A program made the position numbers and the translations under genes. From Bacillota bacterium (GTDB lineage Bacteria; Bacillota; Clostridia; Lachnospirales; Lachnospiraceae): DNA of 47,439 nt. Every line of letters begins with the position of its first letter. Positions within the stretch are counted from its first letter, which is position 1. The DNA lies in contig JAMPHT010000020.1 of NCBI GenBank assembly GCA_023663285.1, positions 1 to 47,439 of the forward strand, read 5' to 3'. Of the stretch, positions 9,270 through 17,436 are shown in pieces. The notes below the pieces were generated by a model, which worked only from the letters and a program-made list of their open reading frames with translations, searched no databases and had not been told where the DNA came from.

Positions 9270-9285
9270 AAGGAAGAAAAAAGAC

Positions 9286-9957
9286 ATGAGTAAGATACTG
9301 ATCATCGAGGACAGCGCCGACATCAATGATTTGATCGGGGAGGCGCTGAAAAAGGCGGGATATGAGTATACCCAGGCATTTTCCGGGACGGAGGGGCTTT
9401 TGTGCGCCGCCGCCGAAGCCTTTGATCTGGCGGTCATGGATCTGATGATGCCGGGCATGAGCGGGGAGGAGCTCCTGCCGAAGCTTCGGGAAAAGCAGAA
9501 CATTCCCGTTATCATCCTCTCCGCAAAGGACGGGCTGGACAGCAAGCTTTCCCTGTTCGAGGCAGGGGCGGAGGACTATATGACAAAGCCCTTCGAGGTG
9601 GCGGAGCTGGTGGCCCGCGTCGGCCTGCGGATCAATAAAAGCGGGAAAAAGCTTGTGCTGAAGGACCTGACCCTGGACCGGGAGGGCTTCTGCGGGGAGC
9701 TTGGAGGTAAAAGGATCGCCTTTACAAGGCAGGAGTTTAAAATCTTGGAGCTTCTGCTGTCGAATCCCCAAAGGGTATTTTCCAAGCAGGATATCTATAC
9801 TTACGCCTGGGAGGATTATTATGTGGGAGAGGATAAGACTGTCAATATGCACATCAGCAATATCCGTAAGAAGCTGAAGGCTGTCTCGGAGGAAGAATAT
9901 ATCGAGACTGTGTGGGGGATCGGCTTTAAGGCCGGAAGCCAAAATCTGAAATCTTGA
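9286..9957 (+). CDS. OmpR-family response regulator
   Basis: The 223-aa protein has a receiver domain (acidic pocket IIEDSAD, phosphorylated Asp in LAVMDLMMPGM, conserved Lys in MTKPFEVAEL) and a C-terminal winged helix (TRQEFKILELLLSNPQRVFS to HISNIRKKL). The start ATG 9286 follows an AGAAGGAAG-type site. Its likely partner kinase is at 11959, separated by an ABC transporter, as in bacitracin and lantibiotic sensing loci. The expected role is to switch on the adjacent transporter when the kinase signals. Confidence 0.93.
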   Translation: MSKILIIEDSADINDLIGEALKKAGYEYTQAFSGTEGLLCAAAEAFDLAVMDLMMPGMSGEELLPKLREKQNIPVIILSAKDGLDSKLSLFEAGAEDYMTKPFEVAELVARVGLRINKSGKKLVLKDLTLDREGFCGELGGKRIAFTRQEFKILELLLSNPQRVFSKQDIYTYAWEDYYVGEDKTVNMHISNIRKKLKAVSEEEYIETVWGIGFKAGSQNLKS

Positions 9958-10092
9958 AACTTTCTTTACCTTTTCTTTGCGTTGTTTTTAACATCTGCCT
10001 GTATACTTTAAAATCATAAGGCGGCTGCGGGGCAGGAAGCGGCATTCTCTGCAAATATAGAGCCGCCGTACACAGGAAAGGATGTGAATCAT

Positions 10093-11010
10093 ATGGAGTA
10101 TCTGCTTTCCACGGAAAATCTTACAAAGCAGTACGGGCGGAAAAAAGCCGTGGACAACGTAAGTATCCATGTCAGACAGGGAGATATCTACGGTCTGATA
10201 GGCCGGAACGGGGCCGGCAAGACCACTCTGATGAAAGTGCTTTCGGGGCTTGCGGCGCCCAGCGCAGGCAGTTTTTCCCTTTTCGGGGAGGAAGGCGCCA
10301 AAGCGGGGAAGATCATGAACAGGGTGGGGGCGCTGATCGAGGAGCCAGGCATCTATGCGGATATGTCCGCTTATGGCAACCTTCATGCCAAATGTATTGC
10401 CCTGGGAGTGCGGGGTAAGGATACGGAGCGGGAGCTTCTGGAAATCGTGGGGCTTTCTGATACGGGAAAGAAGCCTGTAGGAAAGTTTTCCCTGGGGATG
10501 AAGCAGCGTCTGGGGATTGCTCTTGCGCTGGTAGGGAACCCGGATCTGGTCATTTTAGACGAGCCCATCAACGGACTGGATCCTCAGGGCATTGCGGAGG
10601 TGAGGAACACCATTGAGCGGCTGAACAGAGAGCGGCGGATCACCTTTATCATTTCCAGCCACATTCTGGGGGAGCTTTCAAAGTTTGCCTCCAACTATGG
10701 AATTATCCACAACGGACAGCTGCTGCAGGAGCTGACGAGAGAGCAGCTGTTTGAAAAATGCTCCCGCAGGATCGTGCTGAATACTCCCGATACCCCGGCG
10801 GCTTCCACAGTGCTGGAGAAGATCGGCGTCACGAATTACCGGGTGACGGATAAGGATACCATGGAGATCTATGAGCGTCTGACCGACACAGCTAAGATCA
10901 ATTCCGCCCTTGCGTCCGCGGGGATCCCCATAAACGGTATTTCGATCTTGAATCAGGAGCTGGAGGATTATTTCCTGGAGTTGACGGGGGGAGGAAAGGT
11001 TGAAAATTGA
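10093..11010 (+). CDS. ABC transporter ATP-binding protein, bacitracin/lantibiotic type
   Basis: The 305-aa protein has Walker A GRNGAGKTTLMK, signature FSLGMKQRL, Walker B LVILDEPINGLDP and the switch His in ISSHILGEL. The layout, with a roughly 90-residue C-terminal extension after the ATPase core, is that of BcrA-like and lantibiotic-immunity ATPases. ATG 10093 lies 10-11 nt after AGGAAAGGA; an in-frame GTG at 10084 is too close to that site. It pairs with the permease gene that follows. The substrate cannot be read from the sequence; a cell-wall-active peptide is inferred from the family and the flanking two-component genes. Confidence 0.9.
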   Translation: MEYLLSTENLTKQYGRKKAVDNVSIHVRQGDIYGLIGRNGAGKTTLMKVLSGLAAPSAGSFSLFGEEGAKAGKIMNRVGALIEEPGIYADMSAYGNLHAKCIALGVRGKDTERELLEIVGLSDTGKKPVGKFSLGMKQRLGIALALVGNPDLVILDEPINGLDPQGIAEVRNTIERLNRERRITFIISSHILGELSKFASNYGIIHNGQLLQELTREQLFEKCSRRIVLNTPDTPAASTVLEKIGVTNYRVTDKDTMEIYERLTDTAKINSALASAGIPINGISILNQELEDYFLELTGGGKVEN

Positions 11011-11057
11011 AATTTGTAATCTTATTATGCCGCTTGCGCGGCGGAATGGGAGGAACT

Positions 11058-11945
11058 ATGTTTAATCTGATCAAAATGAATCTTTACAGGCTGTTTCGGC
11101 AGAAATCCTTTTATGTTTTGCTGGGGACAGCGGTGTTAATAGGCTGGTTTATGGTGTTTATGATCTGGATGACGCCCAGGCTGGAGGAACAGGCGGAAAA
11201 AGCCAGGGAACAGAGGGTGCAGAACGGCGGACAGACAGAGGATATGGGCTTCCATGTGGGGGTCGTCGTGGGGATGACGGAAGGGGAAGGCTTGCAGGAG
11301 TCTGCTCCCAGGCTGGAGGAATTTAATGTGACGGAGTTCATGGACGAATATTTCACTGCGGGGTTTCCCATGATCCTCATATCCGTGGGCGCAGCCATCA
11401 TTGCAAACGGGGAGCGGAAAAGAGGCTTTATCAAGAATCTGGGAGGCCAGATGAAGCCCAGGGGAATGCTGCCGCTTTCCAAGCTTCCCGCCATTCTGCT
11501 TGAGATTGCCGGCCTGTATGGGGTAACGGTCTTAAGCTTTGTGCTGTTCGGAAGGATATATTTTGAAAAGTTTACCATGGGGAGTCTTTCTGCCATGTGC
11601 AGGGCAATGGGGGCGCAGCTTGTGTTGGGTCTGGCCTTTGGCGCGATTATTCTGCTCATCAGCACGGCGGCCCGCAACGCGGCGTCCGGCATCATTGCGG
11701 GGATCATTGTGGCCTCAGGGCTGTTCCCCTATGTGTATTTTTTTATCAATCGGGTGGCAAAGGCTTACTTTGGCGCATCGGAGAATTTTGACATATCCAG
11801 ATGCTCCCTGGACTATTACATTTCCTGCGTGACGTCGAAAGCGGCGGGGAAAGAGATAGCTGTGGCCCTGATGGCGGGGGCGGTGTACCTGGTGCTGGCA
11901 TCTGCGGCAGGGTGGTTTGTGATGGAGAAGAGGGACATAGTGTGA
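11058..11945 (+). CDS. ABC-2 type permease, partner of the preceding ATPase
   Basis: The 295-aa membrane protein has one N-terminal helix (YVLLGTAVLIGWFMVFMIW), a long external-type loop of about 60 residues, then about five further helices ending near the C-terminus. This is the BcrB/LanE-like layout of one permease subunit working as a dimer. ATG 11058 follows GGGAGGAA. A small GC-rich hairpin (11029-11042, GCCGC/GCGGC) lies between the ATPase stop and this start and could tune the relative amounts of the two proteins. Confidence 0.87.
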   Translation: MFNLIKMNLYRLFRQKSFYVLLGTAVLIGWFMVFMIWMTPRLEEQAEKAREQRVQNGGQTEDMGFHVGVVVGMTEGEGLQESAPRLEEFNVTEFMDEYFTAGFPMILISVGAAIIANGERKRGFIKNLGGQMKPRGMLPLSKLPAILLEIAGLYGVTVLSFVLFGRIYFEKFTMGSLSAMCRAMGAQLVLGLAFGAIILLISTAARNAASGIIAGIIVASGLFPYVYFFINRVAKAYFGASENFDISRCSLDYYISCVTSKAAGKEIAVALMAGAVYLVLASAAGWFVMEKRDIV

Positions 11946-11958
11946 GAAGGAGAGGGTG

Positions 11959-12855
11959 ATGATATTCTGGGCGGCGGCAGCCACGGCGGGCTGTATTGCA
12001 TTTATTGTGATCATTGTTTTGTTTGTGCGGCAGATAAATGAGATCTGCCGCCGTCTGGCGTTTATCAGGACTCATAAGACCAATATGCGGCTGACCGTCC
12101 AACAGCCTTTCCGCTCCACAGGCAGGCTGATCGACGAGATAAACTTTTTTTTGGAGGAGACAGCGGAAGAGCGGCTGGAGTTGGAACGGGAGAGCAGAGG
12201 GCTGAAGGATTCCCTGACGGGGATCTCCCATGACATCCGGACGCCCCTCACCTCGCTCAGCGGTTATTTTCAGCTGCTCACTCAGACGGAGGATGCGAAG
12301 GAGCGGGGGCGGTACAGCAGTATCATCAAGGCCCGCATCGACAGTCTGGAGGCCATGCTGGAGGAACTGTTTACCTATACCAGGCTGCAGAATGGCGATT
12401 ATCAGGTGGAGATGTACTCTCTTGATTTTACCCGGTGCGTCATTGATACGCTGCTGGCCTTTTACGGACAGTTTACCGAAAGGGGTATCCGGCCTCTGGT
12501 GGATATTGAGGAGACGCCCGTTTATATATACGGAAATGAGGAGGCGGTGCGCAGGATCCTGCAGAATATCGTAAAAAATGCCCTGGTTCACGGCACGAAG
12601 GAGGTGTCCCTGTCTCTGCACAGCGAGGGGGAAAACGTGGCGTTTCGATGCTCTAACAGATGCCGGACGCCGGAGGAGATAGATATTGAGGGGGTCTTTA
12701 CGAAATTTTACAAGGCGGATCCCGCAAGGAAGGATACCTCCACGGGTCTGGGGCTCACCATTGCAGCGGAGTTGGCAAAGCGGCTTAAGGCGGAGATCAG
12801 GGCGGATCTTAAAGGGGATGTGTTTACGATCCTGCTGCGGTTCAAACGGCATTGA
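11959..12855 (+). CDS. Sensor histidine kinase with a single N-terminal membrane helix
   Basis: The roughly 298-aa protein has one hydrophobic segment (residues about 3-24), a HAMP-length linker, a dimerisation helix with the phosphorylated His in GISHDIRTPLTSL, the N box LQNIVKNALVHG and the G box TSTGLGLTIA. There is no extracellular domain, so it probably senses through the membrane or through the neighbouring ABC transporter, as intramembrane-sensing kinases do. ATG 11959 is preferred over GTG 11956 because it sits 6 nt after AAGGAG. It is the last gene of the regulator-transporter-kinase module. Confidence 0.9.
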   Translation: MIFWAAAATAGCIAFIVIIVLFVRQINEICRRLAFIRTHKTNMRLTVQQPFRSTGRLIDEINFFLEETAEERLELERESRGLKDSLTGISHDIRTPLTSLSGYFQLLTQTEDAKERGRYSSIIKARIDSLEAMLEELFTYTRLQNGDYQVEMYSLDFTRCVIDTLLAFYGQFTERGIRPLVDIEETPVYIYGNEEAVRRILQNIVKNALVHGTKEVSLSLHSEGENVAFRCSNRCRTPEEIDIEGVFTKFYKADPARKDTSTGLGLTIAAELAKRLKAEIRADLKGDVFTILLRFKRH

Positions 12856-12880
12856 TTTTTGACCGCAGATTGTATATACT
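12852..12880 (+). promoter_or_regulatory. Promoter upstream of the membrane protein gene at 12919
   Basis: TTGATT (12852-12857) and TATACT (12875-12880) are 17 nt apart. The -35 box overlaps the stop codon of the histidine kinase. Transcription would start near 12887, 32 nt before ATG 12919. Confidence 0.55.
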
Positions 12881-12918
12881 GTAATTGTTCAGAGTTTTGT
12901 ACGCAAGAAGGGGGAGCC

Positions 12919-13737
12919 ATGAGCAGATACATTAAGGATATACAACTGGAGCAGCCGATAGATGTGGTCAGCATTGTGATGGATGATTTTATTTATCACA
13001 ATCATTTTTCCAGAACCGACTGGAACGGCGAGATGGTTTTTTACCTGAAGGACCGCCATAACAAAGAGCGTTACCTGAAGTGGGTCTATGTAGACGGACA
13101 GTTTCATGTGGAAGCGTGGCTGAAAAATGCCATGGGAGGAGAGATGGACCTGGACGGTGTGGGCGGCGGCGCCAGCCGGAAAGAGTTTCGCGAAAGCATA
13201 GACGGTCTGATAGAGACGCTGAAGAAAACGGCGGCAGGTTCTCTGGCAGGAGGGCATATCGGTTCGGATCCGCTGCATCACGACGGCGGTAACGGCGCTG
13301 ACCACGATACCTGGAGGCAGGATACCAAGTGGCAGCAGGGCGTCTCAGAACAGTCCGGCAGGACGGCTTCCCAGGCAGGGCAGACTCAGGGTACATACAA
13401 GCAGCAGTCCCAGACGCCGCCTTCGGGGCAGTGGAACACCGGGCAGTATCAGGGGAATGCTTCTGCTCCTGTGCAGACCGGAGAAAACAGGCGGGGGAGA
13501 GCTGTAGATCCGGAGGCTAATTCCGCTATGATCTATGCGATCCTTGCATTGATATTCGGCTGGGCATTGCCGGTCTTTGGCATCATCTTTGTCATAATGT
13601 CCTTTAGAAAGCAGGAGTACAGCTCTAATCCCAAGCGCGATAAAACGCTGTGTATCGTTGCCATTGTGATGATGGTAGTGGGCTTTGTGGGTAATTTTGC
13701 AATAGGGATCATCGGCGCTTTGGTAATGGATCTTTGA
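12919..13737 (+). CDS. Uncharacterised protein with C-terminal membrane anchor (272 aa)
   Basis: I do not recognise a named family. Residues 1-100 look like a folded domain (VVSIVMDDFIYHNHFS, WNGEMVFYLKDRHN, YLKWVYVDGQFHVEAWL). Residues about 110-205 are Gly/Gln/Ser/His-rich and probably disordered. Two membrane helices follow (residues about 208-232 and 243-268) with a short positive loop between them, a DUF4190-like pattern. ATG 12919 follows AGGGGGAG. The cytoplasmic domain would be anchored by the C-terminal hairpin. It lies 19 nt upstream of the transglutaminase-like gene and is probably cotranscribed with it. Confidence 0.75.
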   Translation: MSRYIKDIQLEQPIDVVSIVMDDFIYHNHFSRTDWNGEMVFYLKDRHNKERYLKWVYVDGQFHVEAWLKNAMGGEMDLDGVGGGASRKEFRESIDGLIETLKKTAAGSLAGGHIGSDPLHHDGGNGADHDTWRQDTKWQQGVSEQSGRTASQAGQTQGTYKQQSQTPPSGQWNTGQYQGNASAPVQTGENRRGRAVDPEANSAMIYAILALIFGWALPVFGIIFVIMSFRKQEYSSNPKRDKTLCIVAIVMMVVGFVGNFAIGIIGALVMDL

Positions 13738-13756
13738 GAGTAGACGGGGTGTAAAA

Positions 13757-15274
13757 ATGAAGCTGATCAAGAGAATACTTTATTTTATAGTGGCGCTTCT
13801 GATGGCGGGCAGCTTAGGGATCCTGGTGTGTGCCTTAAATCCTTCCCTGACTGCGGCGCTGGCGGAGAAGGTGCAGCAGCTGCAGGCCGGGAACCAAAAG
13901 CCGGACAGCGGGCGGGATCCGGCGTTCACGCCTGTGGTATCGGCAAACAGCGACGGAGAAAAATATGTGGTGCCGGACAGCTATCCTCAGGACATTCCTG
14001 AAGGAGTGGGCGGTCTGGTGGGTTATCAGCCAATCACCGCGGAAAATGAGCAGATCGCCCAGGAGGAAGCGGACAATCTGAGCAATATCCTGGCGACCGG
14101 GGAGACCGGAGAGGGCTTGAGCTTTCCGGCGGAGTATTATCCTTATTACGCCATGCTGAACGATACATTAAAAACGTTGTATCGGCAGGTCTATGCCAAC
14201 GCCATGGTGCTGAATACCTCCTTTACGCCTGCGGTTGCGGTGACGACGGCCCAGGCAATGAATGTGGTCGAGGCTGTCTACAACGATCACCCGGAACTGT
14301 TCTGGCTGGACGCCGAGTTTGCCTGTAAGTATCTTCGGACGGGGATCTGTGTGGAGATCACGTTGAGATACAATGAGACCGCAGATGACCTGGCGGCGTC
14401 GGTACAGGACTTTAATACCTGTACGTCGGAAATCCTGGCGGGGACGGTGAACCTGGGCAGCGATTATGAAAAGGAGCAGTATATTCACGATGCGCTGGTG
14501 CATATCGTGGAGTACCAGGTATCCATGCCCATAGACCAGAGCGCTTACAGCGCCATTGTGCTGGGGAAGAGCGTCTGTGCCGGATATGCCAGGGCATTCC
14601 AGTATCTGATGCAGCAGTTGGGGATCCCCTGCTATTACTGTACGGGGTATGCAGGGGAGGATCATGCATGGAATATTGTGAAAATGGGTAGCCTTTACCG
14701 CAATGTGGATGTGACCTGGGACGACACGGAGCCTTCCACTTACGATTATTATAATAAATCGGACAGTGAGTTCGGGACCACTCATGTTCGGACCGAACTG
14801 GCTGTGTACCTTCCCGCCTGCGCGGATGTTCCCGTTGTGGAGACGGATGAGTCGGGAAGCAGTGCGGTGGACGCCTATATCAATCCCGATCCCATTGAGC
14901 CGCTGATATGGCAGAGCAGGGGCGACCCCTATGATGACGCGGACAGCGATAAGACTGAGGATGAGAGGCAGCAGGAAAATCTGGAAAAGGCTGGCATCAC
15001 GGAGGATCAGGTGCTGAGAAGTCTGGAGAAATATTATGAAGATTGTGAAAAGCGTCTGGAGGAGGCCGGGACAGGAGAGAAGCAGTTCATCAATATCATT
15101 CCGGAGGCCCTCTGGAACGACATTGAGCGGGCATACAGCAGCGGGACCTATCAGACCGGCTATGTGAATGAGGCGCTGAAGAAGCTGGGAGTGGAAAATT
15201 TCATGATACAGCTGCAGGTACAGCGCCTGGGCGGCGGTTATTGTAAGCTGTACCATAATGTTTATACCTATTGA
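13757..15274 (+). CDS. Exported transglutaminase-like protein (505 aa)
   Basis: An N-terminal hydrophobic stretch (residues about 7-27) works as a signal or membrane anchor. Residues about 120-220 form an alpha-helical lead-in seen in clostridial transglutaminase-like proteins. The core has the Cys-His-Asp triad: Cys in GKSVCAGYARAFQYLM, His in GEDHAWNIV, Asp in NVDVTWDD. The last 120 residues are acidic and poorly conserved. Such proteins act outside the cell as thiol peptidases or crosslinkers; the substrate is unknown. A related lipoprotein lies at 24070. Transcription ends at the terminator at 15294. Confidence 0.85.
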   Translation: MKLIKRILYFIVALLMAGSLGILVCALNPSLTAALAEKVQQLQAGNQKPDSGRDPAFTPVVSANSDGEKYVVPDSYPQDIPEGVGGLVGYQPITAENEQIAQEEADNLSNILATGETGEGLSFPAEYYPYYAMLNDTLKTLYRQVYANAMVLNTSFTPAVAVTTAQAMNVVEAVYNDHPELFWLDAEFACKYLRTGICVEITLRYNETADDLAASVQDFNTCTSEILAGTVNLGSDYEKEQYIHDALVHIVEYQVSMPIDQSAYSAIVLGKSVCAGYARAFQYLMQQLGIPCYYCTGYAGEDHAWNIVKMGSLYRNVDVTWDDTEPSTYDYYNKSDSEFGTTHVRTELAVYLPACADVPVVETDESGSSAVDAYINPDPIEPLIWQSRGDPYDDADSDKTEDERQQENLEKAGITEDQVLRSLEKYYEDCEKRLEEAGTGEKQFINIIPEALWNDIERAYSSGTYQTGYVNEALKKLGVENFMIQLQVQRLGGGYCKLYHNVYTY

Positions 15275-15293
15275 GCAGCCGGAATTTCCATAG

Positions 15294-15322
15294 AAAAAAG
15301 CGGACGTTGGTCCGCTTTTTTT
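15294..15322. terminator. Bidirectional terminator
   Basis: The stem AGCGGAC (15299-15305) pairs with GTCCGCT (15310-15316), loop GTTG, flanked by a run of A on the left and T on the right that extend the stem. It serves the transglutaminase-like gene on plus and the glycyl-radical gene on minus. Confidence 0.85.
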
Positions 15323-15368
15323 AACTTATAAGAAACTTCGTCGTAGCCGGGAAAGAATGCAAAGCATT

Positions 15369-15611
15369 CTATAGACCCTCGTGGAAGGTACGGCTGATAA
15401 CGTCAGCCTGCTGTTCGGGAGTCAGCTTGATAAAGTTTACCGCATATCCGCTGACCCGGATGGTCAATTGAGGATAATTCTCAGGATGCTTCTGTGCATC
15501 CAGCAGCGTATCTCTGTTCAGTACGTTTACATTCAGATGATGCCCGCCCTTTGTGGCATACCCATCCAGAAGATTTACAAGATTATCGACCTGTGCTGTG
15601 CTTGTGCTCAT
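15369..15611 (-). CDS. Stand-alone glycyl-radical domain protein (GrcA/YfiD-like)
   Basis: The 80-aa protein is essentially the C-terminal glycyl-radical domain of pyruvate formate-lyase with nothing before it. The radical-bearing Gly is in [10 protein letters not shown] near residue 55, followed by [15 protein letters not shown]. In E. coli, GrcA (YfiD) is a spare domain that replaces the broken C-terminus of oxygen-cut PflB. This protein is shorter than GrcA (127 aa) and begins only about 25 residues before [21 protein letters not shown] site precedes ATG on minus. Its start is preceded by a promoter overlapping a perfect palindrome. No full-length pfl or activase gene is in the window. Confidence 0.88.
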   Translation of the reverse strand: MSTSTAQVDNLVNLLDGYATKGGHHLNVNVLNRDTLLDAQKHPENYPQLTIRVSGYAVNFIKLTPEQQADVISRTFHEGL

Positions 15612-15642
15612 ATAATACCTCCGTCTTATTTTTGATTAAATA

Positions 15643-15672
15643 ATAATAGTAATGATTACTGTTTTGTTACAA
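15643..15672 (-). promoter_or_regulatory. Promoter and palindromic operator candidate of the glycyl-radical gene
   Basis: On minus, TTGTAA (15672-15667) and TATTAT (15648-15643) are 18 nt apart. The spacer contains the perfect 13-bp palindrome AGTAATGATTACT (15648-15660). A dyad inside the spacer is where a repressor could block RNA polymerase. The motif does not match the Fnr or Rex consensus that I know, so the regulator is open. Confidence 0.45.
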
Positions 15673-15761
15673 GTAAAGCATATCACTTACCAATTCATTT
15701 GTCTATCAGTTTTTTTCAGGATCTTGTTCTTTTTCCAATACAAAAGTTCATAAGAAAACAG

Positions 15762-15789
15762 GAATATCCGCCTCTTATTTTCATATATT
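15762..15789 (+). promoter_or_regulatory. Candidate sigma-E (mother cell) promoter of the spoIIIA operon
   Basis: GAATATC (15762-15768) and CATATATT (15782-15789) match the sporulation sigma-E consensus (KMATATT and CATACA-T) with one and one to two mismatches and a 13-nt spacer, slightly short. The predicted start near 15797 is about 25-30 nt upstream of spoIIIAA. In B. subtilis the spoIIIA operon is transcribed by sigma-E. Confidence 0.55.
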
Positions 15790-15827
15790 GGAGAAAGAAG
15801 GACAAAGTCAGGAAATGAGGTATGGGG

Positions 15828-16766
15828 ATGGATAATACGATTTTGCAGCTTTTTCCGGCGGGAAGAAGGGCTTTCTGGGAGTATACGGCCGGGCATCAGA
15901 AATATGTCCGTGAGATCCGGCTGCGGGCGGATCGCCCGATCGTAGTATATGTGGACGGAAAAGAAGTTTTTCTGGACAGGGAGGGGCGCTTCACGGAGCA
16001 TTTGCAGGAAGCAGTTGTGGTGACAGGCCGGGAACTGGCGGAGCTGCTGGAACATATCTGTCATTATTCCCTGTATGCCTTTGAGGATGAGCTGCGCCAG
16101 GGGTTCCTCACTGTGGGTGGCGGCCACAGGGTGGGCGTTGCGGGACAAGCAGTGACAGAGGACGGGAAAAGCCTTCGGACCATTAAAAATATATCCTTTA
16201 TCAACATACGGGTGGCTCATGAAATAAAAGGGGCGGCGGATGGGGTGATACCCCGTATGTACCGGGGCGGAAGCTTAAAAAGCGCTCTGATCGTTTCCCC
16301 GCCGGGCTGTGGTAAGACGACTCTCCTTCGAGATCTTATCAGACAGATCTCAGACGGAAACAAATGGGGACGGGGCATGACCGTGGGGGTGGTGGATGAG
16401 CGATCGGAAATAGCAGGCTCATTCTGCGGAAAGCCCCAGAATGATGTGGGTATGAGGACGGATGTGCTGGACGCCTGTCCCAAGAGCCTGGGGATGATGC
16501 TGCTGTTACGGGCCATGTCGCCGGAGGTCATTGCCATCGACGAGCTTGGGAACGGGGATGAGCTGGAGGCGCTGAGCCGTGCGGCGGTATGCGGCTGCCG
16601 GATACTGGCCACGGCCCACGGGGAGAGCAGAGAGGATGTGACAGCCCGGTTTGATGTGCCGGAGGGGCTGTGGAGACAGTTGTTCCGGCTGGTGATCGTC
16701 CTTGGGAAGGAAAACGGTAGCTGCGTAGTGAAGCAGATAACTGAAGGGGGAGAGGCAGATGCTTAG
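15828..16766 (+). CDS. spoIIIAA: Stage III sporulation protein AA, ATPase
   Basis: SpoIIIAA is the cytoplasmic ATPase of the SpoIIIA-SpoIIQ channel that links mother cell and forespore, related to secretion ATPases. The roughly 312-aa product has Walker A SPPGCGKTTLLRDL near residues 153-166 and Walker B EVIAIDELG. The N-terminus has the family pattern IRLRADRPIVVY. Two ATG codons (15822, 15828) are possible; 15828 sits 7 nt after GAGG. It overlaps spoIIIAB by 8 nt. It is the first gene of the complete AA-AH set. Confidence 0.94.
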   Translation: MDNTILQLFPAGRRAFWEYTAGHQKYVREIRLRADRPIVVYVDGKEVFLDREGRFTEHLQEAVVVTGRELAELLEHICHYSLYAFEDELRQGFLTVGGGHRVGVAGQAVTEDGKSLRTIKNISFINIRVAHEIKGAADGVIPRMYRGGSLKSALIVSPPGCGKTTLLRDLIRQISDGNKWGRGMTVGVVDERSEIAGSFCGKPQNDVGMRTDVLDACPKSLGMMLLLRAMSPEVIAIDELGNGDELEALSRAAVCGCRILATAHGESREDVTARFDVPEGLWRQLFRLVIVLGKENGSCVVKQITEGGEADA

Positions 16767-17277
16767 GCTGACCGGCGCCTGCATGATCCTGACGGGATGC
16801 TTTGGGCTGGGGCTCTGGTACAGAAGGCAGTTTACGGGGAGAGTCAGGGCGCTACGGGCCTTGTGCGACGCCTTGAGTCTTTTGGCCGGTGAGATCCGGT
16901 ACGGCAGGGGGACGCTGCCGGAGTGCTGCGAACAGGCGGCCTGCAGGCTGAACAATTCCTTAAAAGCAGCATTCAAGAGGACGGCGGACAAAATGCGGGA
17001 GAACACGGGAGAAAGCTTTGCGGGGGTCTTTAAAGAATGTACCGGCGGCCCTTTGCAGGAAATGCCGCTGAAGGAGGAGGATAGAGAGGAGTTTCTGCGG
17101 TTTGTATCCGCAGGGACCTTCGGAGACGGGCAGATGCAGCTGTCGCTGATAGAGCAGAGCAGGGAAATGCTGGAGACAAAAGCGGCGTCTCTGGAGCGGG
17201 AGAATGGGGAAAAATGCAGGATGGCGGTAGGATTGGGCGCGATGGGCGGATTGCTGATCATACTTGTGTTGAGTTGA
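16759..17277 (+). CDS. spoIIIAB: Stage III sporulation protein AB
   Basis: The 172-aa protein has an N-terminal membrane helix (residues 2-20), a helical cytoplasmic region with FTGRVRALRALCDALSLLAG and EIRYGRGTLPE, and a C-terminal helix (GLGAMGGLLIILVLS). This matches SpoIIIAB, which resembles the inner-membrane platform proteins of type II secretion. Its start overlaps spoIIIAA. It is followed by an unusual 159-nt gap before spoIIIAC. Confidence 0.92.
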   Translation: MLRLTGACMILTGCFGLGLWYRRQFTGRVRALRALCDALSLLAGEIRYGRGTLPECCEQAACRLNNSLKAAFKRTADKMRENTGESFAGVFKECTGGPLQEMPLKEEDREEFLRFVSAGTFGDGQMQLSLIEQSREMLETKAASLERENGEKCRMAVGLGAMGGLLIILVLS

Positions 17278-17289
17278 GATCAAATATTG

Positions 17290-17412
17290 GCTCGCGGGAG
17301 TCAATTACCCCGCAGCAAAGCAAAATGTGCTCTTTGAGTACATGGGCATTGACCCTCGCGGCATTCGTCAAATGTCCGTGCAAGCACGGCACTTGACTCA
17401 TTGCTCGCGGGA
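17290..17412. repeat. Structured non-coding element within the spoIIIA operon, bounded by 10-bp direct repeats
   Basis: The sequence GCTCGCGGGA occurs at 17290-17299 and again at 17403-17412. Between them is about 100 nt without a convincing reading frame but with a strong hairpin: GTCAA (17367-17371) with TTGAC (17393-17397), and inside it CCGTGC (17376-17381) with GCACGG (17384-17389). Other junctions in this operon are short, so the segment looks inserted. The pattern resembles a REP or MITE-like element; no second copy was found in the window by eye. Confidence 0.5.
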
Positions 17413-17436
17413 ATAAAGAATAGGATGCGGGGAGTT

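Noticed and set aside
11029-11042. GC-rich hairpin before the ABC permease as a terminator
   Set aside because: Stem of only 5 bp with no T run; the permease gene directly follows in the same operon.
11746-12852. 368-codon minus-strand frame opposite the histidine kinase
   Set aside because: The plus strand encodes all kinase motifs; the minus frame has none and is a by-product of GC-rich codons.
14168-15256. Minus-strand frame opposite the transglutaminase-like gene
   Set aside because: No start signal, no domain, and complete overlap with a well-supported gene.
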